A stretch of 64,000 nucleotides of DNA. It comes from REEB95 sp963762425 (lineage in GTDB: Bacteria; Pseudomonadota; Alphaproteobacteria; ATCC43930; CGMCC-115725). A model generated the notes under the pieces. That model was not told the DNA's origin, made no database searches, and saw only the letters and a list, made by a program, of their open reading frames with translations. Below are positions 43,372 through 50,791 of the stretch, piece by piece. The position numbers were made by a program, and so were the translations under genes. Position 1 is the first letter of the stretch. Each line of letters starts with the position of its first letter. The stretch covers positions 124,001-188,000 of the forward strand of contig CAVXKY010000004.1 in assembly GCA_963762425.1 (NCBI GenBank). Direction: 5' to 3'.

Positions 43372-44871
43372 CTAGACGTAACCGAGCCAGTGCCAGTAGG
43401 TCGCGCCGAAGAGCAGCGTCAAGGCATAGGCCGCCACGGTGATGGCCAGGCCGGTGCGGATGAAGTCGCGCACCGAAAATGTCGCCGTGCCGTAGGCAAG
43501 CATGCCCTGCGGCGAGTTCACCGGCAGGATGAAGCCGAAGCTCACCACGAATTGCAGCAGCAAGGTCATGCCGATGACGCTGATGCCCGGCGTCTGCACC
43601 TTCTGCAGCACGGCGATGATGATCGGGATCATCGCCGAGGCGAGCGCGGTCGCGCTGGCGAATCCCAGATGGATCACGACCAGGAACGCCGCCATCACCG
43701 CCAGGATCGCGAACGCGCCCAGGCTGTTCAATCCGAACCACACCACGATCAAATTGGCGAGCCACTGCGCCGCCTGGGTTTGCAGCAAGGCGGTGCCGAG
43801 GCTGATGCCGACGCCGAACAGCAGGATGGTGCCCCAGGGAATGCGCGCATTGGCCTGCTTCCAGTCCATCACGCCGATGCCCGGCAGGAAGAGAAGCGCC
43901 ACGGCGATGGTGGTGGTGGTGGAGCTGTCGAAGGGATGCAGAATGCCCTCGGTCGCCCAGAACCCCAGCAGGATCAGCGAGATGGTGAGCAGCCGCTTCT
44001 CCGCGCCGGACATGGGCCCCAACGCGGACAACGCCTTGCCGACCGCCGCGCTGCCGCCGGCGATTTCCTTGGTCTCGGGCGGCATCATCGTCATCATGAT
44101 GAAGTAGAGCGCGACCGACAGCACGAGCGAGAACGGCGCCGCCACGATCAGCCAGCTGATCCAGGTGACGTCGTGGCCGAGCATCTTCTGGATGAAGCCG
44201 ACGGCCACCATGTTCTGCGCCGCCGCGGTCTTGATGCCGATGTTCCAGACGCTGACCGCCTGGACCGTCGTGATCATGATGAGTCCGGCAAGCCGGCTCG
44301 ACTTCTCCACCTTGAAGGCGGCGATGACCCCGAGCATGATCGGGATGACCGCGGCCGCGCGCGCCGTGGCGCTCGGCACCAGGAAGGCGAGTATCGTGGC
44401 GGTGACGATGGCGCCGATCACCACGTTGCTGGTCTTGGCGCCGACCTTCGACAGCACGACCAGCGCGATGCGCCGGTCGAGGCCGGTGATGGTCATGGCG
44501 GCGGACAGAAACAGCGCCGCCGCGACCAGCGTCAGGGCGGTGTTGCCGAAGCCGCTCATCGCCGTGGTCAACCCCGATACGGTGCCGATCAACGCCTCGG
44601 GATGCTGGATGTTGGGCGCGGTGCCGAGCAAGAAAGCCATGAGCGCGGCGATGACCGCGGCGCTGATGGGATACTCGACGGCTTCGGTCACCCACACCAC
44701 GACGGCGAAGCCGAACACCGCCAACATGCGCTGGCCCGCCACCGGCAATCCGGCCGGTTGCGGCAGCGCCACGATCGCGATGAGAACGAGGAAACCGATC
44801 CACAGCCCCCATTTCTTGAGCGGGGGCAGGGCGGGCTTGACTTGGACGGCGGCGGCGATCGGAGTGGCCAT
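43372..44871 (-). CDS. DASS (SLC13) family sodium/dicarboxylate-type symporter
   Basis: A 499-residue inner-membrane carrier with about 11-13 helices. Family motifs are VVWVTEAVEYPISAAVIAAL, the paired substrate and Na+ sites GFGNTALTLVAAALFLSAAM, LVPSATARAAAVIPI, GVGISLGTALLQTQ, and the C-terminal FGFILPVNSPQGMLAYGTAT (SNT/SNP-type motifs of DASS). Substrates of relatives are C4-dicarboxylates, citrate or sulfate. With malic enzyme under the same type of box, a C4-dicarboxylate is the best guess. An FNR-like box precedes the start. Confidence 0.88.
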   Translation of the reverse strand: MATPIAAAVQVKPALPPLKKWGLWIGFLVLIAIVALPQPAGLPVAGQRMLAVFGFAVVVWVTEAVEYPISAAVIAALMAFLLGTAPNIQHPEALIGTVSGLTTAMSGFGNTALTLVAAALFLSAAMTITGLDRRIALVVLSKVGAKTSNVVIGAIVTATILAFLVPSATARAAAVIPIMLGVIAAFKVEKSSRLAGLIMITTVQAVSVWNIGIKTAAAQNMVAVGFIQKMLGHDVTWISWLIVAAPFSLVLSVALYFIMMTMMPPETKEIAGGSAAVGKALSALGPMSGAEKRLLTISLILLGFWATEGILHPFDSSTTTTIAVALLFLPGIGVMDWKQANARIPWGTILLFGVGISLGTALLQTQAAQWLANLIVVWFGLNSLGAFAILAVMAAFLVVIHLGFASATALASAMIPIIIAVLQKVQTPGISVIGMTLLLQFVVSFGFILPVNSPQGMLAYGTATFSVRDFIRTGLAITVAAYALTLLFGATYWHWLGYV

Positions 44872-44929
44872 GACAGTGCCTCCAGTGCTGGATTTTCGCG
44901 AAGGATACTTGGTTCCGCGCGATCCCGCC

Positions 44930-44943
44930 TTGATCTAACTCAA
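44930..44943 (-). promoter_or_regulatory. FNR/FixK-like box upstream of the DASS gene
   Basis: TTGATCTAACTCAA matches TTGAT-N4-ATCAA with one mismatch in this orientation. Its centre is 65 bases before the DASS start codon, giving a predicted leader of about 24 bases for a class II promoter. Confidence 0.5.
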
Positions 44944-45019
44944 ACCGAAACATGCCGGCGCGCCGGTTCTCCCGGCCATCGGCGGCATAGGCGTCCCGAA
45001 GCGGCTGCTACGGCCGCGG

Positions 45020-45033
45020 TTGATTTAGATCAA
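45020..45033 (+). promoter_or_regulatory. FNR/FixK-type box in the divergent DASS / small-gene region
   Basis: TTGATTTAGATCAA, a perfect TTGAT-N4-ATCAA site. Read rightward, a class II start would fall only a few bases before the 59-residue gene at 45072. Read leftward it is farther upstream of the DASS gene and could work together with the box at 44930. Confidence 0.7.
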
Positions 45034-45071
45034 GGCGCTTTTCCGGCGGTTCTTTAGCCTCGATATCCACC

Positions 45072-45251
45072 ATGAACGGGCGTGCCGACGAACTTCGCCG
45101 CCTCATCGCTCTCTATCGCCTTTCGCTTGCCGAAGGCGTCGGTTCCGAACTCGCGCGCAAATGCCTGAACGAGATCGCCAAGGCGGAAGCGGAACTGGCC
45201 CGGATCGAAAAGGTTGGGCACGATTCCGGCGCGGCGGCGAAGCAACCTTGA
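45072..45251 (+). CDS. 59-residue helical protein, possibly FNR-controlled
   Basis: The frame encodes a 59-residue, mostly helical, charged protein: RADELRRLIALYRLSLAEGV, SELARKCLNEIAKAEAELAR, then a short polar tail. The codon pattern (GC-rich third positions) and regular heptads support coding. No strong Shine-Dalgarno is seen. Short helical proteins of this style are common in alphaproteobacteria. Function unknown; the adjacent FNR-type box suggests low-oxygen expression. Confidence 0.55.
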   Translation: MNGRADELRRLIALYRLSLAEGVGSELARKCLNEIAKAEAELARIEKVGHDSGAAAKQP

Positions 45252-45351
45252 CTTGTGCCCGGGCCGGGCGCGGTTGCCGCCGAATAAAATAAATACCTGA
45301 AAAATCCGCGATGATGCGGCATCAAGGCTGACCGATTCCACGCGAATGCCC

Positions 45352-45379
45352 TTGACGCCCCTGGTGCGCGGTCTAACAT
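45352..45379 (+). promoter_or_regulatory. Predicted sigma-70 promoter of a small transcript
   Basis: TTGACG and TAACAT are separated by 16 bp, and transcription would start near 45386. The downstream 220 bases contain a small reading frame and two strong hairpins, described separately. Confidence 0.5.
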
Positions 45380-45417
45380 TTTAGGTGTCGCAACCAACCA
45401 GGAGGATGTCGCCACAC

Positions 45418-45552
45418 ATGACTCCACCGAAGAGAACGGGGGTTGCCGACCGGCTTGGCATCGGCGCTGAAAACCCATCAAGTCCAGGATTTTGTCCGGG
45501 ATCATCCCCGGACGCGAAGCTTCGACTTCGCAACCCGACCCCCGCCGCTTAA
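45418..45552 (+). CDS. Possible 44-codon leader peptide
   Basis: AGGAGG at 45400-45405 is followed by in-frame ATGs at 45406 and 45418; the second has a 12-base gap. The peptide (TPPKRTGVADRLGIGAENPS, ending LRNPTPAA) is Pro/Arg-rich with no clear fold, and its stop lies inside the loop of the first terminator hairpin. That placement is typical of a leader peptide or of an sRNA that happens to hold an open frame. No run of regulatory codons stands out. Confidence 0.35.
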   Translation: MTPPKRTGVADRLGIGAENPSSPGFCPGSSPDAKLRLRNPTPAA

Positions 45553-45569
45553 CGCGCGCGGGGGTCTTT
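45537..45569 (+). terminator. Terminator hairpin 1 of the small transcript
   Basis: GACCCCCGC (45537) pairs perfectly with GCGGGGGTC (45558), followed by TTT. An upstream GGGGGTTGC (45439 region) can instead pair with GCAACCC at 45530-45536, so an alternative structure exists. Confidence 0.65.
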
Positions 45570-45574
45570 GCTGG

Positions 45575-45614
45575 CCCGCCCCGCCCGCTGAGAGGCCGGG
45601 GCGGGCGGTTCTTT
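45575..45614 (+). terminator. Terminator hairpin 2 of the small transcript
   Basis: CCCGCCCCG pairs with CGGGGCGGG across a 13-base loop, followed by CGGTTCTTT. Two terminators in tandem would insulate the PAS_5 gene from upstream transcription. Confidence 0.7.
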
Positions 45615-45673
45615 AACGTTTGGTTAGATTTCACGGGTAAGTTGTAGCCGGTTCAACCGGCAGGCGACGCGTC

Positions 45674-46201
45674 GTGACCTACGATTTCCGCAGCGATCCG
45701 ATCCTCGGCCCCGCCTATGAATACTGGCGGAGCAAATGCGGCGCGCGCGTTATGCCGCGGCGGCGCGACATCGACCCGACGGAAATTCCCCGCCTGCTGC
45801 CCAATATCCAGATCGTCGAGCTGCTGGATGGCGGCAAGCGCATCCGCTACCGCCTCGCCGGCACGGCGATCGTCGAGGCCTATGGCGAGGAATTCGCCGG
45901 AAAATACATCGACGAAATGTATTCGGGCGAAAGGCTGCGCTTCGTCGAAAACAATTACCGCATCATGTGCGACGCAAAGCGGCCCGTCCTGGTGTGCAAC
46001 CGCTACGATTCGAAACGGGATGTCCAGCTCATCTGCACGCGCCTGTTCATGCCCTTGTCCGAGGACGGCGAAACCGTCAATCAATGCCTGACCGCCATGA
46101 GTTTCCAGTTCCCGGGCGAGGCCTGTGAATGGACCGGCCAGTGGTTCGGCAACAGCGACAATTTCGATTTCGCCCATTCCTACGCCCAGGCCATCGACTA
46201 G
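45674..46201 (+). CDS. PAS_5 domain protein
   Basis: A 175-residue single-domain protein of the alphaproteobacterial PAS_5 family. Features are DPILGPAYEYWRSKCGARVM, RRRDIDPTEIPRLLPNIQIV, the PAS core RIRYRLAGTAIVEAYGEEFA, GKYIDEMYSGERLRFVENNY, and a C-terminal VNQCLTAMSFQFPGE. Such proteins sense small ligands or bind partner proteins; none of the known output domains is attached. The start is GTG at 45674. It is convergent with the M24-fold gene. Confidence 0.82.
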   Translation: MTYDFRSDPILGPAYEYWRSKCGARVMPRRRDIDPTEIPRLLPNIQIVELLDGGKRIRYRLAGTAIVEAYGEEFAGKYIDEMYSGERLRFVENNYRIMCDAKRPVLVCNRYDSKRDVQLICTRLFMPLSEDGETVNQCLTAMSFQFPGEACEWTGQWFGNSDNFDFAHSYAQAID

Positions 46202-46243
46202 TTTCGCGCCGGCCCGCCGGCCGCGCTTCTGTCGCGCGCCCTT

Positions 46244-47440
46244 TCAAACCCTGAGGAATCCGCGCGGCGCTGCGTGCAGGCGTTCGATGCCGGTCTCGGT
46301 CACCAGCACCAGCTCGCCGGTCTGGACGCCGGCCTTGGCCCCGATCGCGATGACGTTGGGCTGGATCACCACCGTCATGCCGGCTTCGAATTTGATATCC
46401 GGCAATTTTCCGGCCGGGCGGCTCTTGCTGCCCAGCACCGGCGGCAAATAGCCGCCGCCATAGCCGTGCATCAGATCGTCGCAGGTGGTGAAGCCCGCCT
46501 GCTCGATCACGCCCGAGGCCTTGACCACGTCCTCGGGCGTCGCGCCCGCGCGCAGCACGCCCGCGATGGCATCGAAGGCGCGGTCGGCGCAGTCGTGCAG
46601 GTCGCGGTAAAGCTTCGGCGGTTCGGCCCCGACCGCGAAGCTGCGCAGCACCTGGGCGGCGTAATCCCAGAAAAAGGCGCTGATCTCGGTGAAGACGATG
46701 TCGCCCGCTTCGACCCGGCGGCTCGAGGGGAATTGCGCGGGCACGAACATGTCGGGCGCGTCCATCCGCGTCACGCCGAAGAAATGGATCTGGTTCTGCC
46801 CGCCCCAGGGCAGATAGGCCGCTTCGACGATGGCGCCGAGCTCGCGTTCGCTCAGGCCCGGCTTCAATTCGCGCTGCAAGGCGGCGATCGAAAGATCGGC
46901 GAGAAACGCGCTGGCGCGCAGCCAGTCGATTTCCTCGGCGGATTTGACCAGGCGTTGCCTGACATAGGCCGGGTTGAGGTCGGCGACGCGGCCGAAGGCC
47001 TCGCTCAGCTCGGCATGCGCCTTGAATCCCAGCGGGCCGATCACCCCCACGCGGTCGCGCCGGGCGCCGCGTTTGGCCAGGGTTTCGATCGCGCGGCGGA
47101 TGCAGGAATCACCGCCCCAGTCGAGCTCGGCCTCGGCAAGATGCTTCGCCAGGGGCACGTGGTTGTAGAACTGGATGAACAGCGCGGTCGCCGCGCCCTT
47201 GGTCACCACCCCCGCCGCTTCGATGGTGATCGGCCACTGCGTCAGATACTGGATGATGCCGCCGGAGCGTTGCGCGCCGTAGATCACCAGGTGATCGATT
47301 CCGGCCGCGTCCATGTCCCGCTCGATCGCGCCGCGCCGCCGCGTCATCTCCGCGGGCGAGAAGCGCGGATAACGCGCCTCGAACAAAGGCTTGAGCCGCG
47401 CGGGCAGGCCGGGCGGCGCGAGGGGGCGAAGGGCCGCCAT
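46244..47440 (-). CDS. M24 (pita-bread) family protein lacking canonical metal ligands
   Basis: A 398-residue protein of the Xaa-Pro peptidase/creatinase (M24) fold. It has an N-terminal creatinase-like domain (RRGAIERDMDAAGIDHLVIY) and a C-terminal pita-bread domain. The His region CDDLMHGYGGGYLPP is present. The first metal motif reads IVFTEISAFFWDYAAQVLRS instead of D-x10-D, and the two Glu ligands are replaced (AGMTVVIQPN; GVQTGELVLVTETG). It is thus probably a metal-independent, creatinase-type hydrolase rather than a peptidase. It follows two cupin genes with an 8-base gap, suggesting one catabolic operon. The ATG before AALRPLAPPG was chosen. Confidence 0.8.
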   Translation of the reverse strand: MAALRPLAPPGLPARLKPLFEARYPRFSPAEMTRRRGAIERDMDAAGIDHLVIYGAQRSGGIIQYLTQWPITIEAAGVVTKGAATALFIQFYNHVPLAKHLAEAELDWGGDSCIRRAIETLAKRGARRDRVGVIGPLGFKAHAELSEAFGRVADLNPAYVRQRLVKSAEEIDWLRASAFLADLSIAALQRELKPGLSERELGAIVEAAYLPWGGQNQIHFFGVTRMDAPDMFVPAQFPSSRRVEAGDIVFTEISAFFWDYAAQVLRSFAVGAEPPKLYRDLHDCADRAFDAIAGVLRAGATPEDVVKASGVIEQAGFTTCDDLMHGYGGGYLPPVLGSKSRPAGKLPDIKFEAGMTVVIQPNVIAIGAKAGVQTGELVLVTETGIERLHAAPRGFLRV

Positions 47441-47448
47441 GACGGCCT

Positions 47449-47793
47449 TTACTTCGGTATTTTCGGCACCACGAGATGGAACAGCTTCAACGGCGCTCCG
47501 CCCGCCGCCTGGATGGTCGCGGTCTCGGCGGGGCCGAGATAGATGCCGGCGCCCTTTTCGACGTCGTAATCCTTGCCGTTGAGCCGGATGCGGCCCTTGC
47601 CTTCCATGAGATAGATGAGCTGGTGCTTGTCGGATGAAGCCGGCTTGAAGGTCTCGGCCGATTTGAGCCAGCGCAACGAACCGTTCACGTTTTTCGCCCC
47701 GCACAGGGCCTGGTTCAGCACCTCGGTGACCTCGCCTTGGCCCGAAGTCGGTTTTTTGGCGAGCTTGTTGGTATCGATGAAGGTGAGCGGCAT
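47449..47793 (-). CDS. Cupin-domain protein (first of two)
   Basis: A 114-residue single-domain cupin. The conserved strands are KHQLIYLMEGKGRIRLNGKD and GAGIYLGPAETATIQAAGGA. Motif 1 has only one of the usual His residues, so metal binding is uncertain. The start is the ATG before PLTFIDTNKL; the frame upstream is open but overlaps the gap before the second cupin. It sits between the other cupin and the M24-fold gene on the same strand. Confidence 0.75.
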   Translation of the reverse strand: MPLTFIDTNKLAKKPTSGQGEVTEVLNQALCGAKNVNGSLRWLKSAETFKPASSDKHQLIYLMEGKGRIRLNGKDYDVEKGAGIYLGPAETATIQAAGGAPLKLFHLVVPKIPK

Positions 47794-47822
47794 GATTTTT
47801 TTCCTCTGTTTCCGGGCAGGAT

Positions 47823-48236
47823 TCAGGTCTGGATCCACGCCTTGCCGTCCTTGCGCTCCCAGCGCAGGTCGTCATCGGTGCCTTCGAGGATCGTGGTCTT
47901 GAAGCGGTTGGGCGCCTGCCACTCGAAATAGAACAGCGGCTCGGTGGCGCGCAGGCGGTGCTTCTCCTCGGCCGGGATGAAGATCATGTCGCCGGGCCCG
48001 ACCGGCCGTATGCCGCCGTCCAATTCCACCGTCGCCTTGCCGTCGATGATGAAATAGAAATGCTCGCAGTTCTTGTGCAGGTGCAAGGGAGACGCCGCGC
48101 CCTTCTTGTAGTGCATGACGCCGGCCAGCATGTCGTCGATTTTGGCGAGCTCAGGGTTGACGAAGAAAATGCGCTCGCGCGCCGCCTTGGCGTCGATCAG
48201 CGACGGCAGCTCGCTTTCCTTGAAGATGTAGGCCAT
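47823..48236 (-). CDS. Cupin-domain protein (second of two)
   Basis: A 137-residue cupin with a complete motif 1 (SPLHLHKNCEHFYFIIDGKA, HxH...E) and motif 2 (GPGDMIFIPAEEKHRLRATE), so a bound metal is expected. GGGAGGAAA precedes the ATG. First gene of the cupin-cupin-M24 group. The substrate is unknown; cupins of this size are isomerases, dioxygenases or lyases, or simple sugar-binding proteins. Confidence 0.8.
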   Translation of the reverse strand: MAYIFKESELPSLIDAKAARERIFFVNPELAKIDDMLAGVMHYKKGAASPLHLHKNCEHFYFIIDGKATVELDGGIRPVGPGDMIFIPAEEKHRLRATEPLFYFEWQAPNRFKTTILEGTDDDLRWERKDGKAWIQT

Positions 48237-48319
48237 TGGGTTTCCTCCCCTTGTTGCGGGCCGAAGCGGCGGCCCATCGCCGCGGCTCTTACGCGTTATG
48301 CGACGGCTATACGGTGCGC

Positions 48320-48796
48320 TCAGCCGGGTTTCTTCGGATGCGGCGGACGCGGCCGGTGGCTGAACACCGCGTCGGCGTTCTTCTTCTGCGCGTCCGACAT
48401 GGTGGCGTACAGCGCCGAGAAGGCCGGAATGAGTTTCTTGACGTTCGCCGCGTGGGCGTCGGCGATCGCGGCATAGGCGTTGAGATCGTCGATCGCCGTC
48501 ATCGTCTTGGCATTGGCCTCCCGCTGCTCGATCAGCGCGCCGATCGCCTTGCCGTTGCCGCGCATCACGTCGGCGACGGCCTGCCATTGCGGCTCCTGGG
48601 CGGCGGTGATCCCCAGCTGTTTGTGGAGCGACTTGATGCGCGCCTCGAGCCGATCGGGGGCGGGCATCGCTTTTGCCGCCGCCGGCGGCGGCGCGGCCTG
48701 AGCCAGCGCGGCCGAAGGAAGAACGAACAGGACCGCGCCGAGCATCGCCGCCGCGGTCAATGCGCTGCCAATTCGAGAGGGAAGGTGAAGCATCAT
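48320..48796 (-). CDS. Spy/CpxP-like periplasmic LTXXQ-family protein
   Basis: A 158-residue exported helical protein. The signal peptide is SALTAAAMLGAVLFVLPSAA, then ALAQ. The helical repeats RLEARIKSLHKQLGITAAQE and AFSALYATMSDAQKKNADAV match the LTXXQ (Spy/CpxP) family of periplasmic chaperones, which respond to envelope stress or metals. The C-terminus (SHRPRPPHPKKPG) is Pro/His-rich. The ATG pair at 48796/48793 gives Met-Met at the start. Confidence 0.78.
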   Translation of the reverse strand: MMLHLPSRIGSALTAAAMLGAVLFVLPSAALAQAAPPPAAAKAMPAPDRLEARIKSLHKQLGITAAQEPQWQAVADVMRGNGKAIGALIEQREANAKTMTAIDDLNAYAAIADAHAANVKKLIPAFSALYATMSDAQKKNADAVFSHRPRPPHPKKPG

Positions 48797-48836
48797 GGGG
48801 ATTTCGCTCCGTGTTTGCCGCCGCCGTCTGGGACGG

Positions 48837-49124
48837 TCAGCGATGTCCGTGTCCGCCGTCGCCGTGCCATCCGCCGCCGCGTCCGCCGAAACCGAGGCCG
48901 ATGCCGATGCCGAGCCCGTCGAAGACGATGGGCGGTTGATAGACCGGCGGCGCCACCTCATAGACCGGCGCGGGGTAGTAGGGCGCCGGGCCGGGGTAAC
49001 ACTGTCCGTTGGACGCCAAATAATATCCGTATGGGCAAACCGGCGCTTGCGCGCCGGCGGGCGCGGGGACGGCCCAGCTACCGAGGGCCAGGGCGACGAC
49101 GCTGGACAGGATGATTGTCCTCAT
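48837..49124 (-). CDS. Small exported Tyr/Pro/Gly-rich protein
   Basis: A 95-residue protein: a signal peptide (IILSSVVALALGSWAVPAPA), a short Cys-containing motif (CPYGYYLASNGQCYP, probably one disulfide), a Pro/Tyr spacer, and a Gly-His tail (GGRGGGWHGDGGHGHR). Similar small surface or periplasmic proteins are frequent in alphaproteobacteria. Function unknown; the His/Gly tail could bind metal. It sits upstream of the Spy-like gene on the same strand. Confidence 0.65.
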   Translation of the reverse strand: MRTIILSSVVALALGSWAVPAPAGAQAPVCPYGYYLASNGQCYPGPAPYYPAPVYEVAPPVYQPPIVFDGLGIGIGLGFGGRGGGWHGDGGHGHR

Positions 49125-49300
49125 GGGACGGCTCCCGCGGCGAGGAATTTATTGACGGATAATCTACTCCCACTCCGGGGGGCCGGCACAATGGTTTTAA
49201 CGCCCGTCTTCTAACGTCGATTTCATGCGCGAGCTTGTCGCACTCGCATCCAACGCGACCCCTTTGCCGCGGCAAGGGGGCGGGCTAGTCTCGCCGCCGC

Positions 49301-50791
49301 ATGGCGTCGGGCGGCGGGAAAGCAACGGGTGCGGCGGCGGATTTGCGCTATTGGCGCAACGCGCTCTATGCCGTCTTCGCCGTGACCCTGGCGCGGCTGT
49401 TCTGGCTCGTCCATGGCGGCGCCGACCTTTATCCCGACGAAGCGCAATACTGGCTGTGGTCGCTGCATCCGGCCTGGGGCTACTACTCCAAGCCGCCGCT
49501 GGTGGCGTGGCTGATCGCGCTGTCGACCTACGCCTTCGGCGACGGCGAGGCGGCGGTGCGCCTCGCGGCGCCGCTCCTCCATTTCGCCACCGCGCTGGTG
49601 GTCTTCCATGTGGCCAAGCGGCTTTACGATTCGCGCGCCGGGTTCTGGTCCGCCTTGGCCTACGCGACATTGCCCGGGGTTTCGGTTTCGGCGGCGGTGA
49701 TTTCGACCGACGCCCCGCTGCTGCTGGCCTGGGCGCTGGCGCTTTACGCCTTCATCCGCGCGCGCGAGCAGGGCGGCGAGCGCTGGTGGTGGGCGGTGGG
49801 CGCGGCGGCGGGGCTCGGCCTGTTGTCGAAATACGCCATGGCTTATTGGCTCTTGTCGGCGCTGCTCTATCTTTTGCTGTTCCGCGACGAGCGCCGCCAT
49901 CTTGCGGGTTACGCCCGGGCGGTAATTCTGGCGCTGCTGATCTATGCGCCGAACTTCGTCTGGAATCTCGGCCACGGCTTCGTCTCCTACCGCCACACCG
50001 AACAGAACGCGGCCTCGCACGGGGCGCTGATCAATCCGGTGAATTTCATCGAGTTCTTCTTCTCGCAATTCGGCGTGTTCGGGCCGATCTTTGCAGCATG
50101 CCTGCTATTGATCGTGTTGAGCGCGCGAAAGTCATTGGCGCCGCGCCCCGCCGCGCTGCTGGCGGTGTTCGCCCTGCCCACCCTCGCCATGATGCTGGTG
50201 GTGAGTTTCATTTCGCATGCCCAGCCCAATTGGTCGGCGCCGGCCTATGTCTCGGCGGTGGTGCTGGTGACTTCGTGGCTCTTGCAACGCGGCTGGCGGA
50301 CGGCGCTGATCGCCTCGATCGCGCTCAACCTGGCGGCGGCGGTGGCGGCGTTCTCGGCCCAGCCCGCAGCATCGGCCTTGGGCTACGATCTGCCCGGGCG
50401 TTACGATCCGCTGCACCGGCTGCGCGGCTGGTCCGCGCTCGGGCTGGATGTCAGCCAGCTGTTGCAGCAGCATCAAGGCGCGCTGCTCTTGTCCGACGAG
50501 CGCGAGGATTTGGCGGTGCTCACCTATTACGTCCTGCCCCATCCCTTCGACGCGCTCAAATGGAACGGCGAAAACGGCAAGATCAACGACCAGTTCGATC
50601 TCGAAGCCGATCCCGCGCGCTACATCGGCAAGGATTTCCTGCTGGTGAGCCGCCATCCCGAGAACATCCAGCGCATCATCGACCGCTTCGACGGCGCCGG
50701 GCCGGTCGATCACATCACCGTGCCTTTGGGCGGCGGCGAGGCGCGGATTTACGTCGTGCGGTTTTTGCAGGGCTTCCGGGGGTATCGCTGA
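49301..50791 (+). CDS. GT39/ArnT-like membrane glycosyltransferase
   Basis: A 496-residue polytopic protein of the PMT/ArnT (GT39/GT83) type, which moves a sugar from a polyprenyl phosphate donor to a lipid or protein in the periplasm. The catalytic N-terminal loop has DLYPDEAQYWLWSLHPAWGY (Asp-Glu pair) and YYSKPPLVAWLIAL, followed by about ten membrane segments and a periplasmic C-terminal domain. It is convergent with the tandem PAP2 gene, and their 3' ends overlap by 77 bp. With the PAP2 gene it suggests lipid A or envelope lipid modification. Confidence 0.85.
   Translation: MASGGGKATGAAADLRYWRNALYAVFAVTLARLFWLVHGGADLYPDEAQYWLWSLHPAWGYYSKPPLVAWLIALSTYAFGDGEAAVRLAAPLLHFATALVVFHVAKRLYDSRAGFWSALAYATLPGVSVSAAVISTDAPLLLAWALALYAFIRAREQGGERWWWAVGAAAGLGLLSKYAMAYWLLSALLYLLLFRDERRHLAGYARAVILALLIYAPNFVWNLGHGFVSYRHTEQNAASHGALINPVNFIEFFFSQFGVFGPIFAACLLLIVLSARKSLAPRPAALLAVFALPTLAMMLVVSFISHAQPNWSAPAYVSAVVLVTSWLLQRGWRTALIASIALNLAAAVAAFSAQPAASALGYDLPGRYDPLHRLRGWSALGLDVSQLLQQHQGALLLSDEREDLAVLTYYVLPHPFDALKWNGENGKINDQFDLEADPARYIGKDFLLVSRHPENIQRIIDRFDGAGPVDHITVPLGGGEARIYVVRFLQGFRGYR

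Noticed and set aside
45418..45552. Amino-acid attenuator with a run of regulatory codons
   Set aside because: The leader frame has no run of one amino acid's codons, so classic amino-acid attenuation is not supported.
46244..48236. DMSP lyase locus (DddP with cupin lyases)
   Set aside because: The M24 protein lacks clear DddP features and the cupins are not recognisably DddQ, DddL or DddW; combination alone is not enough.
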